This document shows, one piece after another, positions 57,750 through 64,000 of a stretch of 64,000 nucleotides of DNA (positions are counted from its first letter, which is position 1; each line of letters starts with the position of its first letter). Origin of the DNA: RGIG9608 sp045602425 (lineage in GTDB: Bacteria > Bacteroidota > Bacteroidia > Bacteroidales > Paludibacteraceae); the NCBI GenBank assembly GCA_045602425.1, contig JAZSBO010000016.1, forward strand, positions 62,001-126,000, given 5' to 3'. Below the pieces are notes generated by a model. The model was not told the origin of the DNA and searched no databases. It worked only from the letters and a program-made list of their open reading frames with translations. A program made the position numbers and the translations under genes.

Positions 57750-57986
57750 ATGTGCAAGATACAAGGTGTTAACATTGAATTAAGAAACATTAAATTTGAA
57801 AGAAGAGGCTATATAACTTTCTATTTTGATGATAAACGTATAGTATCAGTTCCACTTTCTAATTTTCCACCAATAAAAAGGCTTAACGCACAACAGAGAA
57901 AAAATTGGCAAATATTAGATGGACACTTTTTTTCTTTTAATGCAATAACAGAAGCGTACAGCATTACAGATATTTTATATATGTAA
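57750..57986 (+). CDS. DUF2442-domain protein
   Basis: A 78-residue product from ATG at 57750: RGYITFYFDDKRIVSVPLSN then FPPIKRLNAQQRKNWQILDG match DUF2442, a domain found in antitoxin-like partners of DUF4160 proteins. Here no DUF4160 gene is adjacent. The frame is open for 63 further codons upstream through the predicted RNA and its terminator, so the short form is preferred. It is transcribed divergently from the lysis operon. Confidence 0.6.
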   Translation: MCKIQGVNIELRNIKFERRGYITFYFDDKRIVSVPLSNFPPIKRLNAQQRKNWQILDGHFFSFNAITEAYSITDILYM

Positions 57987-58044
57987 GAAACAACAAGTAG
58001 ATAAAGATAAATACATATTGTTAAACGCATTTAAAAGAAAAGTA

Positions 58045-58209
58045 ATGAAACGCCCAAAGAATGTATCAGGATTGCCGAAGCCAGATTATCAAGGTATGAG
58101 TAAAAAAGAATTTTTAGAGCTTTGGTTTGATACTTGTAAAACAATAGGCTTTACAAGAAAAGAGGCTATTTTTTATTTACATCATCAAGGTATATATGTA
58201 ACAAAATAA
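58045..58209 (+). CDS. Small protein of unknown function
   Basis: A 54-residue basic protein from ATG at 58045: KRPKNVSGLPKPDYQGMSKK then EFLELWFDTCKTIGFTRKEA and a helical end. It resembles no family I know. It lies 58 bp after the DUF2442 gene and is the last gene before the core gene recO, so it marks the right side of the island. Confidence 0.45.
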   Translation: MKRPKNVSGLPKPDYQGMSKKEFLELWFDTCKTIGFTRKEAIFYLHHQGIYVTK

Positions 58210-58274
58210 TTTTTGGTTCGTTTTTTGTGAATTATTTTTAGAGTGGTAAGACTAAAAAATGTTTTGTTTTTATA

Positions 58275-58994
58275 ATGTATAAACACTCGAAAGCAATCGT
58301 TTTATATGCATCGAAATATCCGAGAGGATATATCGTTCATTGTTATATGCGAGAGTATGGACGTTTGTCGTGCGTTGTCAATGATGTGAAATCGAAGCGT
58401 TCTCCGTTTCGTAAAGTGTTGTTGCAACCGCTTTCTTTAGTCGACGTTGTTCTTTCTGCCGATTCTAATAATGCATTGCCTCGTTTGCGTGAGAGTTGCA
58501 CGTCGTATGTTTATGCATCGATTCCTTATGATTTTCATAAAAATACGATTTCTATTTTCTTAGCAGAATTTTTGTCAAAAGTATTGCGTGAAGAACAACA
58601 AGATGTTGCATTATTTGATTTTATAGAGTCATCGCTTTGTTTTTTTGATATGAATGATAAGTTTATTTCTAATTTTCATATTGCGTTTTTGTTGCAGTTG
58701 TCTTATTTTTTAGGTATTGCCCCAAATATGGAATATGGAGATTGGACGTATTTCGATATGTTGGAAGCACATTTTGTATCGCAAAAACCTTTGCACAACC
58801 ATTTCCTTCTTGCAGAAGAAAGAATTGCATTCACACAACTAATGAGAATGAATTATCGGAATATGAGTAAATTCTCTTTTTCGCATTCCGAACGTGTAAA
58901 AATTCTTTCTAAAATAGTAGAATACTATCAAATACATTTGGGGAAATTTGGTACGTTGCGTTCGTTGGAAGTGTTGCAAGAGGTGTTTTCTTGA
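58275..58994 (+). CDS. recO: DNA repair protein RecO
   Basis: A 239-residue RecO. The N-terminal OB-fold (KAIVLYASKYPRGYIVHCYM, REYGRLSCVVNDVKSKRSPF) precedes a helical domain (FLAEFLSKVLREEQQDVALF, FLLQLSYFLGIAPN). RecO loads RecA with RecR in recombinational repair. The four zinc-binding Cys of some RecO proteins are absent, as usual in Bacteroidota. Confidence 0.85.
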   Translation: MYKHSKAIVLYASKYPRGYIVHCYMREYGRLSCVVNDVKSKRSPFRKVLLQPLSLVDVVLSADSNNALPRLRESCTSYVYASIPYDFHKNTISIFLAEFLSKVLREEQQDVALFDFIESSLCFFDMNDKFISNFHIAFLLQLSYFLGIAPNMEYGDWTYFDMLEAHFVSQKPLHNHFLLAEERIAFTQLMRMNYRNMSKFSFSHSERVKILSKIVEYYQIHLGKFGTLRSLEVLQEVFS

Positions 58995-58995
58995 A

Positions 58996-59694
58996 TTATT
59001 CGAAATTGAAAGTCAAGACGAACATTTGCGATGTAAGTTTGGATAGCGAGTGATTGTAACGCTTCATTTCTGGGTCTTGATATTCTATGCCACGTTTTTC
59101 TAATGGCTCTAAAAGGTTGTTGAATCCGATAACAAAACGTAGCTCGGGTGCAAATCGGAAAAAAGGGAAATATATAGTACAGCCAGCACCAAAATCAACA
59201 AAATAGTCGAACATATTAAGAACTACAGGCATACGTTTGTCGCGATAGCAGTCGAATGCCACGCCTCCGCCTGCTATCAGATAAGGCTTGTAGTCGTGAA
59301 CGCGAAAAGCACTGAATTTCAGATAGAGAGGAACAGTGATAATTGCTGACTTAACGCTCGTGCTAAATCGTTCTCCGTCTATAGGGTTGAGATATGAAAG
59401 TGTGCGATCGCCAAAATGCAGTGCAGGATTTAGTCGTAAGTTGAAATAATCGTTTAGACGTAGGTCGCTAATGAGAGCTACAGAGAATCCAGGCATGATA
59501 GACGAGACGTCGGCTTCGTATGTTTTCCCGTCTATGGCGAGGTGGCTTGGTGTTACATTAAAATCAAGAAAATTTACACCTAATGAAAAACCAAAGTGAA
59601 AACGCTTGTAATCTACATACGGTAGATTTTGTGCTGTTGTGTTGCAGAATAGCACTAATAATATTAAAGGTATAATGTGTTTTTTATTTTTCAT
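58996..59694 (-). CDS. porT: Type IX secretion protein PorT
   Basis: A 232-residue outer-membrane barrel. The signal peptide KKHIIPLILLVLFCNTTAQN precedes LPYVDYKRFHFGFSLGVNFL, and VALISDLRLNDYFNLRLNPAL, RFSTSVKSAIITVPLYLKFS and APELRFVIGFNNLL align with the PorT family (flavobacterial PorT ends in the same IxFxFE style). PorT is required for the type IX secretion system and gliding. ATG at 59694 gives a proper signal peptide; the frame runs 31 codons further upstream. It is convergent with recO, 1 bp apart. Confidence 0.82.
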   Translation of the reverse strand: MKNKKHIIPLILLVLFCNTTAQNLPYVDYKRFHFGFSLGVNFLDFNVTPSHLAIDGKTYEADVSSIMPGFSVALISDLRLNDYFNLRLNPALHFGDRTLSYLNPIDGERFSTSVKSAIITVPLYLKFSAFRVHDYKPYLIAGGGVAFDCYRDKRMPVVLNMFDYFVDFGAGCTIYFPFFRFAPELRFVIGFNNLLEPLEKRGIEYQDPEMKRYNHSLSKLTSQMFVLTFNFE

Positions 59695-59802
59695 GCACCA
59701 ATCCTTTGCCCGACTTTTATTAAAACGAAAACAAAGAGTTTTTATTGTCGTAATGAGTTTTGTTGAAAAACGATACAAAGTAACCAAAAAAAAATGAAAA
59801 AG

Positions 59803-59833
59803 TTTGGCGACACAATAAAAACCTATAACTTTG
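59803..59833 (+). promoter_or_regulatory. Promoter of the ferredoxin gene
   Basis: TTTG at 59803-59806 and TAACTTTG at 59826-59833 with a 19-bp spacer, 33 bp before the ATG. Confidence 0.8.
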
Positions 59834-59866
59834 CCTAAAAATTATACTAACTAAAATTTTAACAAA

Positions 59867-60037
59867 ATGGCTTACGTAATTACAGAAGATTGTATCGCAT
59901 GCGGTACTTGTATTAGTGAATGTCCAGTTGAAGCAATTTCTGAGGGCGATATTTATGTAATTGATGCAGATGCTTGCACAGAGTGTGGCACATGTGCTTC
60001 AGTTTGTCCTTCAGAAGCAATCCATTTGGATAAGTAA
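59867..60037 (+). CDS. 2[4Fe-4S] ferredoxin
   Basis: A 56-residue clostridial-type ferredoxin: MAYVITEDCIACGTCISECP and then DADACTECGTCASVCPSEAI, two complete CxxCxxCxxxCP motifs. It carries low-potential electrons in the cytoplasm, and is the natural partner of enzymes such as IorAB. It is monocistronic with a promoter and a terminator. Confidence 0.96.
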   Translation: MAYVITEDCIACGTCISECPVEAISEGDIYVIDADACTECGTCASVCPSEAIHLDK

Positions 60038-60056
60038 ATTGCAAAAGATTTTGGAT

Positions 60057-60084
60057 AAAGGCGACCATTTAGGTCGCCTTTTTT
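60057..60084 (+). terminator. Ferredoxin terminator
   Basis: AAAGGCGACC (60057-60066) pairs with GGTCGCCTTT (60072-60081), followed by T. Confidence 0.9.
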
Positions 60085-60259
60085 GTTTAAATATTCGATA
60101 TTTTATCAGAAAATCATCTTTAATGTATTTTTCTTGTGGATATTTTGTCTTTGAAGAAACTCGTTTTTTATAAAATTCTCGTGATCTTTATTGACAAAAG
60201 TTTGTTTTTTATTGTATTTCTTATCAAAAAGTCAAAACTTTTATATTTTTTAGTAAATA

Positions 60260-60290
60260 TTTGATATTATTTAGATAATTTGTATTTTTG
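60260..60290 (+). promoter_or_regulatory. Promoter of the susCD operon
   Basis: TTTG at 60260-60263 and TATTTTTG at 60283-60290 with a 19-bp spacer; leader of about 80 nt. The rest of the 337-bp gap 60038-60374 is AT-rich, and apart from the ferredoxin terminator I see nothing else in it. Confidence 0.75.
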
Positions 60291-60374
60291 TGGTCATTTT
60301 TGTAAATATCGGTTAAAAGATAGTTACAGAATTGATAGTGATTTTTTTAGATTGTTTAATAAATAATTGAGTTT

Positions 60375-63300
60375 ATGAAAAGAAAACTGTTAATGTTTCT
60401 TGCCTGTTCGCTGATAGGAATAGGCTCGGTGGTTGCTCAAGACAAAAAGGTGACTGGTAAAGTTGTCGATGGAAATGGGGAACCCGTTATCGGTGCTACA
60501 GTGTTAGTAACCGAGAGTGCCAATATTGGTACAATTACAGATGTAGATGGTCAATTTGAAATTAAAGTGCCTTCTACAGCAAAAACGCTTACTGTTTCTT
60601 TTATAGGAATGGAAAGGCGAGTAGTAGAAATTGCGGATAACGTTACGGTAACTTTGTTGCCAGCAGCTGAAGAGTTGGACGAAGTCATGGTTGTAGCATT
60701 CGGTACAACTACGAAAAAGTCGTTTACGGGATCGGCATCGGTAGTTAAAAGTGACGAATTAACCAAGCGTCAAAGTTCTAACATTACAAACTCGTTGGCT
60801 GGTCAAGTGGCTGGTGTTCAAGGTTTGTCATCGAATGGTGCTCCTGGTTCAGGTTCTTCTATCCGTATTCGTGGTATTGGTTCTATGTACGCAAGCAATG
60901 CTCCACTTTATGTAGTAGATGGTATTCCTTACGATGGTGATATTTCTACTATCAGTAATTCGGATATCGAATCGGTAACAGTATTGAAAGACGCTGCATC
61001 AAACGCTTTGTATGGAGCTCGTGGTGCTAATGGTGTTATTATGATTACTACAAAACGTGGTAAAACAAAAGATGCAAAAATATCTGTTGATGCTAAATGG
61101 GGTAGCAACTCACGTGCAATTCCTACTTATAATGTAATGACAGATCCAGGAATGTACTACGAAACATTCTATAAAGCATTGTATAACAGCCAATATTTGA
61201 ACTTCAAAGGTACTTATGCATCAAACGAATATGCAAACAAAAACTTGTTAGATGCAAACAATGGTGGTTTGGGTTATCAAGTTTATAGCGTTCCTGCTGG
61301 TCAACGTTTGGTTGGTGTTAATGGTCGTTTGAATCCTAATGCTACTTTGGGTTATGTAAACAACGGATTTACTTATACTCCAGACAATTGGTTTGGCGAA
61401 TTGTTTAACTACAACAACTTCCGTCAAGAATACAATGTAAACGTTAGTGGTTCGAATGATAAATTGACTTACTATGCATCTGCTACATATTTAGAAGATA
61501 GTGGTATTATCGAAAACTCTGACTTCAAACGTTTTACAAGTCGTGCTTCGGTTGATTATCAAGCTAAAAAATGGTTGAAAATCGGAACAAATATGTCGTA
61601 TGCTAATTATAGCCAACGTTATCCGGGTGAGCAAACTACTGCTAACTCGTCAGGTAACTTGTTCTTTATAAGTACGTATATGGCTCCTATCTATCCATTG
61701 TATGTACGCGATGCTGCTGGCAACATTATGAAAGATGCTAACGGGTTTACAATTTACGACTATGGTGATGGTAAAGTGAATGGTGCTATTCGTCCATTTA
61801 TGAACCAAGCAAACCCTGCTTCGGCTATTGCATTGGATAAGAGCCAATACAATGTTGACTTGTTCTCTGGAAAATGGTATGCTACAGTAGAATTCTACAA
61901 AGGTTTGAAAGCAACTGCTAACATCGGGTTGAACATGAACAATACTCGCTATGCTTATACACAAAACCCATACTACGGACAATTCGCTGCAATGGGTGGT
62001 GCTGCAGGTGTTCAAACACAACGTTTCTTAAGCTTGAACCAACAATATTTGTTGACTTATGCAAACAAATTTGCTGGTGCTCACAATGTTGACCTTTTGG
62101 TAGGTTACGAAGCTTATCGCTACAAAACTCAAAGTTTGAGTGGTTACAAACAAAAACTTTATACTCCTGACATTGCCGAAGTAAACAATGCTATTTTGCA
62201 ACCTTCTACAAGTTCGGCTTCAGGTTCTTATGCAACGATGGGTATTTTGGCACAAGCTAAATACGACTACGATTCACGTTACTATGTATCGGCTTCGTAT
62301 CGTCGTGATGCTTCGTCGGTATTTGCTCCAGAACATCGTTGGGGTAACTTCTGGTCGGTAGGTTTGGCTTGGGACATCAACAACGAAAGTTTCCTTGATG
62401 TAGAACAAATCAACCTTTTGAAACTTAAAGTGAGCTACGGTGCTCAAGGTAATGATGCTCTTGGAACGCTTTATGCTTATACAGACCAATATGAAGTAAC
62501 TGAAAATAATGGTAACTTTGCAACTACTCTCGCTTACAAAGGTAACCGCGATTTAACTTGGGAAACTTCGTACAATTTCAATGCTGGTATCGACTTTGCA
62601 TTCTTCGACGATCGCTTGAGCGGTACTATCGAAGGTTTCCGCCGTCGTACAAAAGATATGTTGTACTACAAACCTGTGCCTTCTTCGTTAGGTTATTCTT
62701 CGTTGCCTGTAAACGTAGGTTCGCTTTCTAATGCAGGTTTGGATGTGGAGTTGCACGGTGAAGTTATCAAAACAAAAGAAATCTCTTGGAAACTTTATGC
62801 TAACTTGACATACTACAAAAACCGTATTTTGAAATTGGATGAAGAACTTGGAGGCGAATGGATTTCTGGTAGTTATATGTACAGAGAAGGTGAATCTATG
62901 TACAACCTTTATATTCGTAAATATGCTGGTGTAGATCCTATGACTGGTTCTGCTTTGTATTACAAAGATGTGCTTGACGCTAATGGCGAAGTTATCGGAC
63001 AAACAACTACAGACGTTTGGGCTAATGCTACACAATACGAAACTGGCGATATCTTGCCTAAAGTATATGGTGGTTTTGGTACTACGTTAGATGTTTATGG
63101 CGTTGACCTTTCGGTAGCATTTGCTTATCAGTTGGGTGGTCGTTTGATCGACTATACTTATTCAGAATTGATGCATGCGGGTTCGAGCTCATCGGCTGGT
63201 AAAAACTGGCACGTAGATATTTTAGACGCTTGGACTCCTGAAAATACAAAAACAAATGTTCCTCGTTTGAATTCAAATGACCAATACACAACTTATACAT

Positions 63301-63545
63301 CTGATCGTTGGTTGGTTAGTTCAAATTATTTGAGTTTACAAAACATCACGTTGGGTTACTCTTTGCCATCGAAATGGGTGAAGAAAATGAAGATGGAAAA
63401 ATTCCGTATTTATGCTGTAGCCGACAATGTTGCTTTGGTTTCTGCACGTAAGGGTCTCGACCCACGTCAAGGTTATGCTTCTGCTGAAGCTGCTTATTAC
63501 GCACCAATACGTTCAATTTCGGGCGGACTTAGCATAACTTTCTAA
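60375..63545 (+). CDS. susC: SusC/RagA-family TonB-dependent outer-membrane transporter
   Basis: A 1056-residue protein. The signal peptide LLMFLACSLIGIGSVVAQ is followed by a carboxypeptidase-regulatory-like domain (KVTGKVVDGNGEPVIGATVL, about 25-100), the TonB box/plug (EELDEVMVVAFGTTTKKSFTG, SSIRIRGIGSMYASNAPLYV, VLKDAASNALYGARGANGVI) and a 22-strand barrel ending in SGGLSITF with the terminal Phe. It imports oligosaccharides or peptides with its SusD lid. The substrate is not evident and no glycoside hydrolase follows within the window. Confidence 0.95.
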   Translation: MKRKLLMFLACSLIGIGSVVAQDKKVTGKVVDGNGEPVIGATVLVTESANIGTITDVDGQFEIKVPSTAKTLTVSFIGMERRVVEIADNVTVTLLPAAEELDEVMVVAFGTTTKKSFTGSASVVKSDELTKRQSSNITNSLAGQVAGVQGLSSNGAPGSGSSIRIRGIGSMYASNAPLYVVDGIPYDGDISTISNSDIESVTVLKDAASNALYGARGANGVIMITTKRGKTKDAKISVDAKWGSNSRAIPTYNVMTDPGMYYETFYKALYNSQYLNFKGTYASNEYANKNLLDANNGGLGYQVYSVPAGQRLVGVNGRLNPNATLGYVNNGFTYTPDNWFGELFNYNNFRQEYNVNVSGSNDKLTYYASATYLEDSGIIENSDFKRFTSRASVDYQAKKWLKIGTNMSYANYSQRYPGEQTTANSSGNLFFISTYMAPIYPLYVRDAAGNIMKDANGFTIYDYGDGKVNGAIRPFMNQANPASAIALDKSQYNVDLFSGKWYATVEFYKGLKATANIGLNMNNTRYAYTQNPYYGQFAAMGGAAGVQTQRFLSLNQQYLLTYANKFAGAHNVDLLVGYEAYRYKTQSLSGYKQKLYTPDIAEVNNAILQPSTSSASGSYATMGILAQAKYDYDSRYYVSASYRRDASSVFAPEHRWGNFWSVGLAWDINNESFLDVEQINLLKLKVSYGAQGNDALGTLYAYTDQYEVTENNGNFATTLAYKGNRDLTWETSYNFNAGIDFAFFDDRLSGTIEGFRRRTKDMLYYKPVPSSLGYSSLPVNVGSLSNAGLDVELHGEVIKTKEISWKLYANLTYYKNRILKLDEELGGEWISGSYMYREGESMYNLYIRKYAGVDPMTGSALYYKDVLDANGEVIGQTTTDVWANATQYETGDILPKVYGGFGTTLDVYGVDLSVAFAYQLGGRLIDYTYSELMHAGSSSSAGKNWHVDILDAWTPENTKTNVPRLNSNDQYTTYTSDRWLVSSNYLSLQNITLGYSLPSKWVKKMKMEKFRIYAVADNVALVSARKGLDPRQGYASAEAAYYAPIRSISGGLSITF

Positions 63546-63586
63546 AACGTTGAGGTTTTTTAATGAAAAAATAAAGAATTATAGAT

Positions 63587-64000
63587 ATGAAAACAGTAAG
63601 TAAAATTTTAGTTTTGGTGTTTGGGGTACTCTTCTTTGCAAGCTGTACCGATTTGAACACATTCCCTGAAGGTGGAACAAAAACCGAAGCTCAAAAACAA
63701 GCTGCTATTGAAAACAATGCAGAGTTGTTGTCGGCTGATGTGTCTGCTATCTATGCTACAATGATTGAACTTTGGGCTGGCTTGGGTTCTGGAAACGAAT
63801 ACCACAGCGACTTTGGTTATGCAGCTCTTGCAATCATTATGGATGCTAACGGACAAGACGTAACATGTCCGAATATTGGTTACAACTGGTTCTCATCGTC
63901 ATACGATTTCTCTGGTCGTGTTTACACTTCTGCAGAATGTTTAATGACTTGGCGAGTTTATTACAAAATTATTCGTGCTGCTAACAGCGTGTTGCAAGTG
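63587..64000 (+). CDS. susD: SusD/RagB-family lipoprotein, 3' truncated by the window
   Basis: 138 N-terminal codons are present and the frame runs off the end. The signal peptide ILVLVFGVLFFASC has a lipobox Cys followed by TDLNTFPEG, as in SusD proteins, and NNAELLSADVSAIYATMIEL then WRVYYKIIRAANSVLQ is the TPR-like start of the family. It forms the surface lid on the SusC barrel. 41 bp after susC. Confidence 0.93.
   Translation, partial: MKTVSKILVLVFGVLFFASCTDLNTFPEGGTKTEAQKQAAIENNAELLSADVSAIYATMIELWAGLGSGNEYHSDFGYAALAIIMDANGQDVTCPNIGYNWFSSSYDFSGRVYTSAECLMTWRVYYKIIRAANSVLQV

Overview
The window is chromosomal DNA of a strictly anaerobic Bacteroidota, most likely Bacteroidales. The grounds are: recurring promoters of the Bacteroidota type (TTTG about 18-21 bp before TAnnTTTG) in front of many genes; mostly no Shine-Dalgarno sequences; a SusC/SusD pair; the type IX secretion protein PorT; aspartate-rich lipoprotein export signals; an S16 with a long tail; oxygen-sensitive 2-oxoacid:ferredoxin chemistry, rubrerythrin and a 2[4Fe-4S] ferredoxin. 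The DNA is AT-rich except for the first 4 kb and a few short stretches noted below. No rRNA, CRISPR array or complete insertion sequence is seen.

Layout. 1-3990: iorA (5' truncated), iorB, an aminotransferase, phenylacetate-CoA ligase and an ACT-domain protein, a set that fits aryl-acid/aromatic amino acid interconversion. 4042-12524: a DMT exporter, rpsP, a glycosyltransferase, MarC, dnaG, a radical SAM protein, a second glycosyltransferase, rpsU, a Xer recombinase and hpf. 12666-25513: the information-processing cluster tRNA-Thr/Tyr/Gly/Thr, tuf, tRNA-Trp, secE, nusG, rplKAJL, rpoBC. 25637-29132: outer-membrane protein, DUF721 protein, secreted NUC1 nuclease lipoprotein, arginine decarboxylase.

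29257-32641 and 44203-46346 are two copies of an accessory cassette: a long imperfect hairpin leader, a small HTH protein, then a surface lipoprotein with a C-terminal FISUMP (C-type-lectin-like) domain whose last ~50 codons have unusual composition resembling the variable region of a diversity-generating retroelement. The first copy is followed by a RES-domain protein and GC-rich palindromes, the second by an unrecognised membrane protein. Between them lie housekeeping genes: rubrerythrin, tsaE, a THUMP-like methyltransferase, lon, a GH95 fucosidase, prfA, a thioesterase, tRNA-Leu, rpmH, a PASTA protein and rluD.

46492-54538 carries a STAND-like ATPase, ddl, a polyprenyl synthase, an Na+-dependent transporter and the arginine group argR-GNAT-argG with an ARG-box-like operator. 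54594-58209 is a small mobile island beside tRNA-Thr(CGT): tyrosine integrase, several inverted repeats, a YafQ/RelB-type toxin-antitoxin pair, a two-gene lysis cassette (candidate unimolecular spanin plus membrane-anchored endolysin), a predicted ~115-nt structured RNA and a DUF2442 gene. 58275-64000 returns to the core genome with recO, porT, a ferredoxin, susC and a truncated susD.

Main points for follow-up: the duplicated hairpin/HTH/FISUMP cassette with its retroelement-like variable tails, the lysis cassette, and the structured RNA beside it.
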